Source of the DNA: Cristatella mucedo
Lineage: Eukaryota; Bryozoa; Phylactolaemata; Cristatellidae
Length of the DNA stretch: 64,000 bases
Direction of reading: 5' to 3'
Assembly (NCBI GenBank): GCA_009760855.2
Contig: WPIO01000024.1
Location: forward strand, 2,765,001 to 2,829,000
Shown: positions 23,330-35,063 of the stretch, piece after piece
Position numbering within the stretch: the stretch's first letter is position 1
Layout: each line of letters opens with the position of its first letter
The notes under the pieces: model-generated
Databases searched by the model: none
Told to the model about the DNA's origin: nothing
What the model saw: the letters and a program-made list of their open reading frames with translations, nothing else
Position numbers and translations under genes: made by a program

Positions 23330-23665
23330 CGCAGTTCTGATAATTCCCTAGCTTTAGCTAATCTGTCAGAACAACTCCCTCACCAGGCTAGTCATCGCGC
23401 TCCCAGATTTTCCCCTGCTGCAGACTATGGCAAATCCTATTCAAGCCTTCCTGAGCTGCAACCTATATGCTACTCACTACCTCAACTACCCTCTTGACTC
23501 AGCTATGCTTCTCACGTCCTGGTTGCTGCCTGAGATTAAGTCTGCTGGCTACTGCCTGCGTACCAAAAGCCGTGAAGGACTTGAGCTACAGAAAACTCTA
23601 TTTCTCTCCTTCCTAACTCCCAAATAGTCTATGTAACTTTGTGGAACTACGGACGGTAATAAATT
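23330..23665 (+). mobile_element. degenerate L2-2 3' fragment
   Basis: This plus-strand copy contains the ORF end (near 23427-23625, with EIKSAGYCLRTKSREG) and the decayed 3' end ctttgtggaactacggacgg. The pentanucleotide tail has degraded to taataaatta. Confidence 0.7.
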
Positions 23666-23704
23666 AATATTAAACTAATTTTCTGACTCAAATCACATAG
23701 CTGT

Positions 23705-24105
23705 ACCTCGAATAAATCTCAAAGCTTTGGGAGACTGTGATTTTAGTTCACATGCTGCCAAAGCCTTAAACTCACTCCCGACTGATGCCACGGTATCTCA
23801 TTACTGGACAAAATTTAAGAACAAGCTAAAACACACTAGTTTTTTATCGCAGAATTCAGTGAGTCCTCGCGATTCTTTATTTTGGTGCTTATGCTTGCTG
23901 AAAGTGCATCGTACCACTAACTTTACTTGCACGTTAAAACTGTGACTGTCCCTCTAGCCTATCGTGATTATTGAGATTTTGCATGTTACAACTTAATATT
24001 TGATCACGCTTCCTGTACAACATATTTAAAGTATCTCTAACGAGATAAATTTCTCTGAGAATGCAATTCATATGTATTATTGTAATAATTATTATAATTT
24101 CTTTA
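23705..24105 (+). mobile_element. old L2-1-related 3' fragment
   Basis: The segment reads GDCDFSSHAAKALNSLPT, followed by a 3' UTR with a broken hairpin (cgagataaatttctctgag) and an AT-rich tail. It is more diverged than the other copies, so probably an older subfamily. Confidence 0.65.
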
Positions 24106-24119
24106 TCCTCATGCACCTA

Positions 24120-24285
24120 GATCAGACATATAAGGATCGTGTTACACGAGCCAGGTAATGTGAGTTCAAGCCTACGGATGAAGGTATGCCACGTAATCAT
24201 CATCTATTGCAAACGAAGATTATCGCCGATAAGAATTTTCTGCAGCTATAGAGATAAGGGTTGTTAAATCAGCTACATTAAAATT
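24120..24285 (+). mobile_element. SINE-B, decayed
   Basis: The B-box-like gagttcaagcct and the terminal gttgttaaatcagct identify the family. The rest is strongly diverged. Confidence 0.45.
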
Positions 24286-24782
24286 AATGATGAATGGAAA
24301 TAATGCAGCCTATCCAAAGAAAACTGTCTATAACGCCCAAAATGTCTAAATGGCGCTGGCGGTTTCAAATCTCCAATTTTTATTAATCATCGAGAGTGAA
24401 CGGAAGTAGTCGGTCAACAATAAAAACAATCTGACGCCATGTTTGTATAAAGTGCATGTTTATTGGCAAATAGTATTTATTATTGTTACTATCGTTCGGT
24501 TTGAGTAACCAAGTCGGGAAAAGAGTCTGATGCACGACACTATCTTATTGTGTGTCCTACAATAGCAACCAAATTAGCATAGTTGCTCCAAATAACTGGA
24601 TGGTTCATACGGATATTACGATTCTATATATAGTAGTCTTGCTGCTTCCATTTCCCTTTCTAAGAAGATAGCTGTCATCAAATCTGTTTCTGTCAATAGT
24701 ATTTGCGTTCTTAATACAGTGTATCGTGTAATATTGATGGTTTTCATTCCGAATGTTAGTAAAAACGGTTTCCATGTAACGT

Positions 24783-26925
24783 AATGCAATGCAATGTAAC
24801 GTATCGCCGTCTGTAACTCATAAAAGCCACAAAGACCATATGGGTGGTAAGCCGGAGAGTTTTATATAGCCCACTCACAGCCTAAGCGGCTTTAGGTATG
24901 CGTTCGGTAGCCAACAGACTTCAGATCAGGCAACAGAGAGAACGTGGGAAGCATAGCAGATTCAGGAGAGCAATTGAGTTAGTTAGTAACATGTAAGTGT
25001 AAGCTCAGAACAGCTAAAAGGGATGTGCTATAGCCGGCAGCACGAGAGCAGTTGTCATTGCATAAGAACCACGGAAGCGAGTTCCACAGTCTAGAACCTG
25101 CAAAACAAAAGCTTCTGTTGCCATCGGTCTTCAACATGAGAAATGAAACAGTTAATTTACTGTCCATACAGGACCTGAGGGCACGAGGAGGCTGAAACTG
25201 GTGCAGCAGTGCAGCTAGGTATGGAGGAGCCAAGCCGTGGTGGGCCTTTCGGGTCAGCATAAGAACTATACACTATATCCGTTGATCAACCGGCAGCCAT
25301 CCTAGCTCTGTTAGCAAAGAAGACACGCGTCCAAACCTCTCCGATTTCAGTCTAGCCTTGCAGCCATATTCATAGCTATCTGCAGTGACCTAGTTGCTTT
25401 TCCGGTAGCCCAGCCGAGGAAATTATTATAAGCCAAGGGAATTACAATAATCAAGCCGAGACAGAACTACAGAGCTCGTTAACGTCTTTGTAAGCAACTG
25501 TGGAAGACAGCTCATAATCTTAGATAGGGATCTGATGCGATGGTTAGCTGTAGAAGCAGTCTACTGAATGAAGCTTTTAAAATTTCGACAGCTGTCGAAA
25601 ACTAAATTAAATTTAGAGCACATGATGATGGTCGAACAAAAGCATCACCTATTAGAAGAGCGAAGCCTTCCAGTGCAGCCACAAGCTTAGGGTACCCTAT
25701 GAGCAGCAGTTCAGTTTTATCGTCGTTTAGTTTCAAGAAACTTGCCAACATCCAGGATCAAATTTTGGCAATATCAGCATTCCGTGTAACTGTTGCTGCA
25801 GCAGATTCCGATGGTTTGAATGACAAATACGGCAGCATGAAAGTGACATCGTATTCCACGGGCCCAGCAACCTTTCTTGAGAGTGAGTGTGCATGGAGAA
25901 GAGCAAGGGACCGAATTCGGACCCTTGAGGGACGGCTCCGCAGGTGGCCGGTCTTGCAGGTGAGACCTGACCCCCACGCGACACTGATTGAACACGATCA
26001 GACGAGTATGATTGAAGCCACGCCAGTGCCTCATCTGCCAGACCCATCACTGTTCTCGATCGTTCAAATAGGACATCATGATCAATGGTGTAGAAAGCAG
26101 CTGAGAGATCTAGCTGAGCTAGCGAAGTGGCATTCCCGCTATCGTTGCTGCATAGGATGTCATTGCTAACAATGAGGAGAGCAGTTTCAGTGGTGTGGTG
26201 CGTCTTGAACCCAGATTGAAATGTTGTCGACAATTAATTCTTTTCAACATATGCTACTAGCCGCTTAGCAACGATTTTTTCAAGAATCTTTGCCAATCAA
26301 GGAAAAAGGGAAACTGGGCGATAGTTTGCAAGGACCACTGCATCCAATCCAGGCTTTTAAGTATCATTCAAACGATCTCCGATTTGAAGAACTTAGGTAC
26401 GAACCATTTACCTAAAAAAGCATTAAAAATCTCGGTTATGGCAGGGCTAAGTTTGTTTGCCAGTGAAGACCACAGAGATAATGGTCTAGGGTCTTTAGAA
26501 GACGAGTTCTTTTTACTAAACCTTATTAAGGTAGCCACATCGCATGCAGAAACCTCGGAAAATCGTTCAAGGATGGTCACAGATTGCTATTTGGCAGTTG
26601 CTTTACTCGACGGGGGCTTTAAAGAGGCACAAGTGTACACAATTTTTTCAGTAAAGAAGGCTGAAAACCATTCGGCTGAGCCGCTAATATCTGGGCAGTC
26701 ATATCTCTCACCGTTGGCCTGTAAGTCGTGTACCGTCTTATAAATCAGTTGTGGGTCTGACTGGCAGGACTTCAGTTTTCGAGTGAAAAAAAAACCTTGG
26801 CTTTTTTAAGCTTCTGGGTGTAAACTTCAATGAAGTCATTGAAATTGAATAGATTTGCACCAGAAACCGACGTCTTAAAACGACATTCAAGCCTGCGCTT
26901 ATACCGGCCGTTCCTAATGTAGACA
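24783..26925 (-). mobile_element. L2-2 LINE, long but inactivated
   Basis: This is the longest L2-2 copy. It has a decayed pentanucleotide tail at 24783-24800, the ORF end near 24979-25260, RT core at 25733-26233 and linker up to about 26925. The RT shows FQSGFKTHHTTETALL and LDLSAAFYTIDHD, so the catalytic Asp after AAF is now Tyr. The GVPQG motif reads AVPQG, and several frameshifts split the frame. No endonuclease domain is visible. Confidence 0.85.
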
Positions 26926-26937
26926 ATTATATAGCCT

Positions 26938-27010
26938 CAATGACATGCAAAGCAATGTAATGCATATATATCTGTAAATTCGAAAAGCCGCAAAGACTAT
27001 GAGGGAGCAT
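26938..27010 (-). repeat. decayed L2-2 tail
   Basis: A second minus-strand L2-2 3' end (gcaatgtaatgcatatatatctgtaa...gccgcaaagac) lies directly upstream of the long copy. Only the terminal ~70 bp is recognisable. Confidence 0.5.
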
Positions 27011-27479
27011 CACGCATTAGAAACCTGTGTCTACTCAGCATGTTGTCCTCCAGAAGAGAGGCCTGGTTCCGATGATCGTACGCCACTACTATATGTACAC
27101 ATATGCACCGTTCACAGTCGTTAAATTTGGGTAGCAAGCTCCAACCTCGATTAAAGTCTCTTGGCTACCATGCACCTGTACTGGAGTCTATTTGAGCTAC
27201 AGGGGCACCACAGAACACTTTTTAGCGTATACAATGGTTATCCTAAATGGCTTTAGGAGTTATGGAAGAAGGTACGCAACATATCGCGAGAACAAGAACA
27301 TTTCGAAGGATAAATAGTTAATAAAAAGTGTACACAAATCTTCTCCCTTTTCAAAGACTTAAAACTCAAAATCAAGTTGAGCGATAATAGCCACATTAGC
27401 TCTAGCTCATTGGTCAGGACGTACATCACATCTAAGGGTTTCATGAATACTTTTCACACATAGAATAGGATATACTCAC

Positions 27480-27511
27480 AACCTCGGACGCCTGAAGGTG
27501 CAGTGTTCATT
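27480..27511 (-). CDS. candidate microexon before the active-site region
   Basis: This is a 32-nt segment in phase 2 to 1, with an excellent acceptor (gtactttttag) and donor (GGTT, then GTGAGT). It reads MNTAPSGVRG. Spliced between its neighbours it yields a G-x-x-G...C pattern like the 'tG.A.....C' loop of reprolysins just before the zinc helix. It is short, so the support comes mainly from splice-site quality and the exact phase fit on both sides. Confidence 0.35.
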
Positions 27512-27734
27512 CTAAAAAGTACATTATCAGGGTAAAAGGAAACTAAGATATCAAGAGACAGTAGTACAATTCGGAAGGTAAAGAAAGACAAACTCCGATA
27601 AAAATTAATAGCAATTGACACTATCAATCACATTGGTGCGAAGGTTTGTAAGAGAACACTGGAATCCAATGGCCATGACTGCATCAACATTAGATACCAC
27701 TACTTATTGAACCCATTGCATACTGATGGCAGAT

Positions 27735-28500
27735 GCTTAATAATAATAATAATAGTAATAGTAATAACACATTTGCGTAGAAACCTCGGAGAACTTAAGC
27801 TCTTTCTAGGCAACTTATGTCTACTAAAGTGGGAGCATGATCGCATGATAAGTGGTAGAATGTTCAATGTGAACAAGCATATTATGGTTAGAGGTGACAT
27901 GCACAGGGTCAGAATACAGATATGGTCTGTGGCAGCATGCCCAGTGTCGGCTCGCATAAACACGAAAGGAACGAATCACATGGAAACAAAAGACACTGTA
28001 ATCAATAGATGAGTATTTTGATTCTCTTGAAGTTTACAGCTAGGGGAAGTTGTGATGTCCGTCGGGAATAAGTTGCAGGTTTTGGAAGCATATGAACTAA
28101 AGGCTCGGTCTCCAAAGGATGCGAGATTCGTACGAGGTCTAGCCAAACAATTTGATTTAGATAAGCGGGTGGTACGATGCTAGCCTGGTTGTTGAGTAAG
28201 TCCAACAGGTAGGCCGGAGCCAAAAAATTAAGAGACCTAAAAGTGAGTGACAGAAACTTGAAGTCGACGGGTTGCTTGACTGGAAGCCGGTGAAGGTTGA
28301 CGAGATGTGGTTTGAAGTCGCAACTGCCAGGCTCACGTCAGACAAGCCTAGATGCAGAGGTTTGCACCGACTGTGAGCGCCTGATTGCATAGGCCGGTAG
28401 ACCAGCAAGTGGTGATTTACAGAAGTCGATGGGATGTCACAAATGCATAAACCAATTTAGACGCATCGCTGTATAAACGTGCCTGAATTGTAGCGATGTT
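27735..28500 (-). mobile_element. L2-1-related LINE fragment (diverged subfamily)
   Basis: This minus-strand copy has an (ATT)n tail, a 3' UTR with a changed hairpin (ggagaacttaagctctttctagg) and a C-terminal RT region broken by frameshifts. It is clearly more divergent than the 52-kb copy. Confidence 0.8.
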
Positions 28501-28989
28501 TTGTACCTTAGATGCCCTCATAGCTCCTGCCGGCTTCAAGACTAGAAAATCGCGATGAAACTTAAGGGAATACTAACCATAATAAATCGTCTGCATTGCA
28601 ACGTAAAAGAACTTAATTTCTATCCACGATGCTGAGTGAACAAGGTTAAGTAACATACACGCTATCAAGTGCGGGAAAAAAAATAAGTATCTAGCAGAGA
28701 CCAGATAAAGTAAAGACAAAGGCGCTCAAAGACTTCGGTTTGTCAGACTCGGAGAAGCAAAACTCCGTAAATCCTGCATAGACACCGTAAAAAAGAGTAG
28801 GCAAGTTAACTAGGGCTCAGAAAAAAACTGAAGAAAACAGAAGTGTATTTATTAGAGGCTTACGAAATTTAAGGGCATGGCTGATAGATATCAAAGGCTG
28901 AAGTCAGTTGTAGACTTTCTTGGCATTCGAGATGAGTGTTCGAACACGAACAGATTTTAATTTTAGCACAGGGAGTAGCTGGAATTAAA

Positions 28990-29262
28990 TAGTAATAATA
29001 ATTCATTTGATATAGCTCCCTCAGAGAACTCAATCTCTTTTGTATGGCACTTTAAATTTGCTCCAAAAGGAACCACGATCGAATGGTTAGTGGTAGCATG
29101 TTTAATAAGCTACATAAGTAATATGGTTATGGGTTACATGCATAGGGTCAGCATGCAAGTGTGGCTGCACAGTGTCAGCTTGCATAAGCACATAAAGGAC
29201 GAATCACAGGGACCCACTAAATGCTGTCCTAAATAGGTGTGTTTGAGTGAGTTTCACAGTAG
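28990..29262 (-). mobile_element. L2-1 3' fragment
   Basis: The minus-strand copy has tail, hairpin and 3' UTR and ends just after the aataggtgtgtt box. There it carries the extra piece gagtgagtttcacag, which is also seen in the 31.4-kb copy. Confidence 0.8.
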
Positions 29263-29374
29263 ATGCAGACGACTAGGGGCGAAGACGAGAAGTAGCACAT
29301 AAAGGGAATCTGGAAATGATTTTACAAATGAGAGCCGAAGAATCGTTGTAAATAGTCTTACCAGGTATTTGCTT

Positions 29375-29520
29375 AGTCTCTTCACTACACAGGTCGTGCG
29401 TTCGAGTCTCGCAGTGGGGACGCCACATTTCCCACTGCTTCTGGTGTTTATAGCCGTAAAAGCTTTTCTGCCGTAACATAAGTGAGGCTATTAAATCGTC
29501 TAACCTCTTTATTATGGAGG
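29375..29520 (+). mobile_element. SINE-B copy
   Basis: The segment gtcgtgcgttcgagtctcgcagtgggg, tatagccgtaaaagcttttctgccg and gaggctattaaatcg follow the family order. Confidence 0.75.
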
Positions 29521-29699
29521 CACAATTTAAAATTTTGTGTTTTAAAAGTCACGATGAACGCCCAGTAAAAGTATTTCTGATAAGTCCCTCACTTCATGTA
29601 GTTTTAGTCTCCAACATATGGCAACTCATAATGTCATGATAAAGGAATGATATCAAATTAGTCACATTTACTATCCGGTAATGAGTGCAACAACAGATC

Positions 29700-29957
29700 T
29701 TATTATTGGTGTTCAAAGCGTACCAGCTTGATAAATATGGACTATGTGAGGCAACAGAGCTATTATCAAATTTGAATTTAAAATTTAAAGATTTTATTAG
29801 AAAACCATCGTCTGCTGATGACGTAACTCATTACTTGTCACTATGTATAGCTCAAAAATTCACTACCATTTGCAAAAATAAGCTTGAAAAAAACTGGCAG
29901 AAATGTATAGCAAAGGCCTCATGTAGGCAATATAAACCCAATGTTAAATCTAATTAG
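29700..29957 (+). other. unidentified AT-rich open frame
   Basis: About 80 codons are open up to a stop at 29957 (contains DKYGLCEATELLSNLNLKF and KNKLEKNWQKCIAKA). It begins without ATG. A weak acceptor-like gttcaaag precedes it. No family is recognised. Confidence 0.18.
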
Positions 29958-30529
29958 AGCTGCAATACTTACCAAAAATAAATTATTAAGCACACGAGAT
30001 TAGAAAGAAAGTGATAAATTAGGCCAAAATTTTCCGTTTATATCTCTAGCCTAGAACGATTTATTAGCATATGGTATCTTTCGCAAAATATAATTAGCTG
30101 CAATAAATGAGCAATGGTAGCCTACATTAAATGGTTGAGTTGCTGTTGCATTCATTTAATAGCTTTTTTTTTAAAAGTAGATCCCACAAGCAAGCCCGTT
30201 TCAGGAATTTGAGAAGTGCCGTAAATTGACCTAAGAACTGCAAGCACAGAGTATAACTGTCTCAGCAGTTATTCATTTTGACCGCGTTAGAAAATGAAAG
30301 AACTGTGCTCATATTGGTCAAGCAAGTCCTTTTGGAACAGTGCACCTAGATTACTGGTTGAGGTAATGAAAGTGGTGTTTGATAAGCCGTTATTGAGGAC
30401 CAGGTCATTCATTTTTGGTTGACACTTGGTGTTACATAAATTATAAGGTTGAACTTTATACAGTGAAGCTTCGCCAAGCTAGCGGCCATCCAAATGCGAA
30501 TGCTATAGCTGCTTGAATCAAGATACTTT

Positions 30530-30870
30530 AACGGGTAAGCTTGGGTTCGAAAGTTTGAAGGGTGGAAGTATAAGAGAAGCTTGGATTCGTCAGCTAGTGA
30601 TAAATGCCCAGATTGTGGAGGTGACTGCATGTGCAAGAGTGAGCGTGTGGATAGCGAAAAGAAAAGGGCCCACGGAAGCTACCTGAGGGCATCTCCGCGT
30701 TCTATAATTAAATCAATGCCATCATCAATGCTGTGGCTATATTCTATAGTGGCAATTGCTGCTTACCAGAGCTGCCTAACTCTCAGAAAGAGATCTTTCG
30801 GACCCAACCGGAGAGCCACCAGTCGAGAGGAGATGCGGACTAGGGAACTAGGACAGTGCTGGCTCGTCTT
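30530..30870 (+). other. unidentified open frame with a donor-like end
   Basis: The frame is open from about 30530 and contains DKCPDCGGDCMCK and a basic C-terminal half. It ends at a strong donor-like CATTCTG, then GTAAGT. There is no ATG start, no clear acceptor and no recognised domain. Confidence 0.2.
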
Positions 30871-31382
30871 GGTCCCCATTCTGGTAAGTAGGTCACAGCT
30901 TTACTAATATTTTCAGTGCTACGGCCAAGGCCATTTGGAGCCTCGAGGCTGACGGCAGAAGTGCTGAGCGACGCCCTTATTCAGCACTATTTCTCGACAT
31001 CATGCCTCACGTTCAAATTCGCCTTCATCTCGCCCCACCTGATAGAGGGCTAATCCCACACGAGCTCAGGCATCGCAGCAAAAGAACCAGGATATACTGA
31101 ATGCAATTCGCTGGTCTATGTCCCTGTCAAGAGTGCGAGTGATGAGCAAAAAACCAGCTGCCGTTGACTACAAGTGAAGGTCCAAGGTAAAAGGTCAAAG
31201 TAGAATACTTTAAGCACTCATCAAATTAATGCGCTTGCTACATGGTAGTGCAACGTTCAAAATGGTAGGCATCACTTTGACTAGCACATGGAAATGAAAG
31301 ATCTGTTATCCGAGTCAACATAATCGCCGCTTCGAGTGAACGATTCCTCATTAAACTCTGCTATCGATTGAAAGCCCATTAA

Positions 31383-32127
31383 ATAATAATAATAATAATG
31401 CACTTGATAAAGCGCCTTCAGAGAACTCAATCTCTTTCTAAGCGCTTTTAATTTACTGCAAAGTGAAATGCAATGGAATGGTGATTAATATTATGCTTGA
31501 TAAAAAACAACATGAACAACATGGTTAGGGGTGACATGCACAGGGTCGGCATGCTAATGTGGTTAGTGGCAGCATGCACAGTGTCAGCACGCATAAGCAC
31601 ATCAAGGACGAATCACAAGGACCCACTAAATGCTGTCCTAAATAGGTGTGTTCAAGTGAGTTTCACAGCAGATATATAGGTGTATTTTTAAGTTCTTTTT
31701 AAATGTGGTCAAGTCAGGGGATGTTCTGATGCAAGTCGGGAGGGAGTTCCAGGCTTTGGGAACATACGAACTAAATGCACGGTCCCCAAATGATTTGAGG
31801 TTTGTACAAGGTATTGGTAGACTGTTGGATTCCGAAAAGCGGGTGGTACGATGCTTGGCCTGGTGGGGGAGAATTACATTACATTACATCTGAGAGATAG
31901 GCTGGAGCCAAAGAATGAAGTGACCTAAAAGTGAGCGACGAAACCTTGAAGTCAATCCTTTGCTTGACCGGTAGCCAGTGCCGGTCGGCGAGAAGTGGTG
32001 TGATGTGGCAACTGCGACGCTCACGATAGACAAGCCCAGCTGCTGAGATTTGCACCAGCTGCAATCGCCTGATCTCACATGCCGGTAGGCCAGAAAGCAT
32101 AAAGATGCTCCGTCTTCCTGCTTCCAT
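31383..32127 (-). mobile_element. L2-1 3' fragment with two inserted pieces
   Basis: This minus-strand copy runs from the tail to the 'LTGLPACEIRRLQL' coding segment. It carries the extra caagtgagtttcacagcag near 31655-31680. A run of (TTACA) units at 31873-31890 replaces a few bases of coding sequence and looks like an L2-2 tail repeat. The RT frame is broken. Confidence 0.85.
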
Positions 32128-32317
32128 ATTATCTGAAAATAATTTTGCTGCCTTTGATTGGAATAAAATCCTGCTACTTTTCAGCAGATTTCACAATAGC
32201 AACTTTCCCAATGTGGAGCACATTGATGCTACTAGCATTGGCTGTGGCAGCTGAAGGTATCTTCGAGACTTTATAGTTAACTAAGACCGGTTTTCGCACG
32301 ATGATGGGCAACAATTG

Positions 32318-32490
32318 GTGAGCCATGATGGAACACTATATAAGGCGGTTACTTTTCACGACCTTGGTCCGGAGGTCGTGGGTTAAAATCCTACAGTGGG
32401 GGATTCTTTATTGCAGTGCAAGTGGTGGTGATAGCCGTAAAGGCTGTTTTGGAGTTATACAAAAGAGGCTGTTGAATCAGCTAGAGCAAT
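32318..32490 (+). mobile_element. SINE-B copy
   Basis: The copy has a full set of family boxes from gtgagccatgatggaacac to aagaggctgttgaatcagct. The palindrome carries one mismatch. Confidence 0.85.
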
Positions 32491-33447
32491 TACCTCGAAG
32501 ATGTCATTTGGCTGTATGTCAAGAAGGATATAACATTAACCGTCAGCAACGACGGAATGATGCTTTTTATCAGTCCCAAAACAACTACTGAGTGCATCTC
32601 GAATAAAGATTACGGTGTGTGCTATAGGTTTTCACCACCGACGAGTTTGGCCCACTAAATAAATATCCGGGCTCCACCCTTAAAAGTATGCAATTACGAT
32701 AACTAGTATATTTAACTGAAAATTTCTTAAGATTGAAAAGAGTTTAAACTATTAATGATAAATAATGAGTAAACTCCCGATTGATTAAAAAGAGAGGTTG
32801 ACATTCAGCAAGGACGCAAGGTTATGAAAAATAGAGAAATAGAGAAGTAGTGGATCGGACATTATAGTCACACGCTAGGAGAATAGTGGTATTGGTCCGT
32901 AATGATAGATGACTGGAGTAATAAGTTTTAGTCATCAAAAAAGGGCGCATATCGGTTATTAATTGCGATTACAACATTTAAAATAGTATTAAAAAGCCCG
33001 CTCATTTTACTAAAGGCTTAGGGTAATTGCATGTGAAACCTTAATAGCAGAACTGAAATTTTGTTTACCTAGTCTTGAAGGCTTTAAAAACTGAAAAATA
33101 ATTTTTTCATAATAACAATAAACCACTTATTAAGAACCGAATGACAACGAAATCTCTGTGCAGATGCTTCACAGCTCGTATCGAGAGAAGTGGTCAGGTC
33201 ATTATAAATGCGTTGTTATACAGTAAATAAGGTCACCGTTAAATACAATGAATTCCAAGAGTAATAGAGATTTGTGTTATCGCTAAAGCTACAGATACAA
33301 GTTATCTTGCTGATGAAATAGTTTTTTTTCGGGTGCTTAAATAGTAAATGTTATTGAATAGAATAGAATACGTAGTTTCTAGAAAGATAATATGGGTATA
33401 GCATTTTAGCGGGTTCGCAAGGAGTAGCATTATTTACTGACGTTTAC

Positions 33448-33572
33448 CTGTAGAAGTAAAGCACGACTTTGCCATAAGAACTCTCTGGAGTGTAGTTCGG
33501 CTGGATTACTCCTGTAGTCACGTCTTGCCAGAAAAGACTCTCTTTGAATGGGGCTTGGTATTTAGTGGTAAA
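33448..33572 (-). CDS. exon: M12B metalloprotease-like domain, strand before the active-site helix
   Basis: This is a 125-nt minus-strand exon in phase 0 to 2, with a clear acceptor (attttttattatag) and donor (CTACAG, then GTAAAC). The 41 codons include LFWQDVTTGVIQPNYTPES and end in YGKVVLYFY. That corresponds to the 'yD.a.l.t' strand that leads toward the active-site helix in M12B enzymes, although the usual Asp and Thr are not conserved. One NYT sequon is present. The other two frames carry stops or read less like protein. Confidence 0.55.
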
Positions 33573-34333
33573 CTATAATAAAAAATTGCCTGCGGCGCTA
33601 GCGATATTATAATTTGCCGGCTGCGAATGTCAGGTTTTTCACGTCCTTTCTTAATAATTGATGCCTGAAAAAAGCCCTCTAACGAAGTCGGATCTAAAAG
33701 TCTGAGCGATCAATAGTTTAAATTTTTAAATTCTGCGTTATAATTAATGCTCTAAAATTAAGTTCTAACGAAACATCGTAGATTTGCAGTGGAACAGCTT
33801 GTATTACCTTGCAAGTGACAATCGTTTTGATTCTCTTTGGTTTGATGCTGAGCGTCTATCCTCACTAAAATTTCTTAAATTTGAACTTTAACTTAGCCTG
33901 AATCAACTTGACTAGGTTAAGTTACATTAATTAAAGATAATACTGAGGAAAATATATCTGCGTCTACCGAAAGATAGATCATCTGAAAGACACGATGAAT
34001 TTTGCAATCCACTTTCTAATGTCCTTTAAAAGATTTTACGTCTTAAATTGTTGGCCGTGCGCACTGATATTGAATCTAATTTTGAAAAATGTCTAAGAAC
34101 AAAGTGGCTTCCTAAATCAATTTAATTTATTCTCATCCTTAGCGACAAGGCGGCATGATCTATATCATTATATAGATCATAATCTTTATGATACTGCCAA
34201 AGCTCTTCGTAAATTGAAAGAAAATCTCCTTACTAAATATTTCTATGCGATAGACAATTATTGAATTTTGATACTGTTTAAAAATTGACGTTTATGACCA
34301 TGTTACAATAAAGGGAGCTTGTTTCTTGACTAC
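33573..34333. other. intron between exons at 34334 and 33572
   Basis: AT-rich with no mobile element. It holds only the small palindrome at 34155-34180. Confidence 0.5.
34155..34180. repeat. perfect inverted repeat
   Basis: Arms atgatctatat and atatagatcat with a catt loop. Inside the short intron between exons 34334 and 33572. Confidence 0.9.
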
Positions 34334-34544
34334 CTGGCTATTTCCAGCATTGTAGAAAACATTCGCCATGTAAATCCTATCGCTGGCAATATCGCGTGAT
34401 CGGAAGAACTGTCTTCCTTGGTTACTGCTGTGGGCCGGCTCACCGCCTACGTTCATTTCGTAATCTCCTTTACTAATCTTGTTCCGTAGTATGAACGTTG
34501 CAGAATAAATTTGGACAGAAAAAGCAACTTCAGAAAAACGCACT
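34334..34544 (-). CDS. exon: central part of M12B metalloprotease-like domain
   Basis: This is a 211-nt minus-strand exon in phase 2 to 0, with a CAG, then GTAGTC donor. Its acceptor is a tandem CAGCAG, so use of the first AG would add one codon. The 70 codons begin VRFSEVAFSVQIYSATFI, an alternating strand like the second/third beta strand of reprolysins. They continue through a Gly/Glu loop (MNVGGEP) to a helix ending IYMANVFYNAGNSQ. The whole segment is open, has balanced codon use, and sits in sequence without recognisable repeats. Function is inferred from its position in the exon chain. Confidence 0.5.
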
Positions 34545-35063
34545 CTGCTGTGAGAGACTTCACTAGTTTCAACCTCCTGGTGCCCTCCTGTTCTTCATAC
34601 TTGAATGCCCTAATGACAGCTGCTGGGCCGGATCAAGTATCCTTGCTATAAATAGAGGATATAACTATAGCAAAAAGATTCACAAGTCACCGATACCGGT
34701 TATAATTTATGCTCCTTTGACTTAAATCTGGAAAATAGATACACGAATGGCTTGGAAAACCAGAGTTTATGAATATACAAATAAGCACAGAGCAGAGCTT
34801 CTGGTAAAGGGAAAATGTGGCTTGACTAGCGATGAACAAACAGATTTTGTTCCTGCATCGGTTTTTGCGTACTCGGAGTTTGTGAATATTGTTACCTGCT
34901 TCGAATTTGCTACTATGCGAACTGCCGCTGTGATGGTCTGCACCTCTACTGATGGCAAATGTCACTAATATTCGAGCACGCTTGTGATAGAGCCTGCAGT
35001 GCAAGTAATGTGGTAGTCAACAGCAATCGCTTTGTGCTCAATCAAGAGAAATGCCTTGGTAAC

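Larger units (their letters stand above)
21671..27479. other. intron between exons at 27480 and 21670
   Basis: It is filled largely by L2-1 and L2-2 copies from 22020 to 27010 and one decayed SINE-B. The intervals 21671-22019, 22534-23329, 24286-24782 and 27011-27479 hold nothing recognised. Confidence 0.5.
27512..33447. other. intron between exons at 33448 and 27511
   Basis: Contents are three L2-1 copies (27735, 28990, 31383), two SINE-B copies (29375, 32318) and two unidentified plus-strand open frames. Nothing is recognised in 28501-28989, 29958-30529, 30871-31382 or 32491-33447. Confidence 0.5.

Noticed and set aside
25699-26169. 156-codon plus-strand open frame
   Set aside because: It is the antisense of the L2-2 reverse transcriptase. 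The minus strand carries the recognisable motifs.
34767-34970. Minus-strand frame with VEVQTITAAVRIVANSK and VTIFTNSEYAKTD, resembling a piece of an RNase H domain
   Set aside because: Only one beta-alpha-like stretch fits, the key Asp is Asn, no other RNase H motif is nearby, and the plus strand is equally open. Not enough to call a gene or retroelement.
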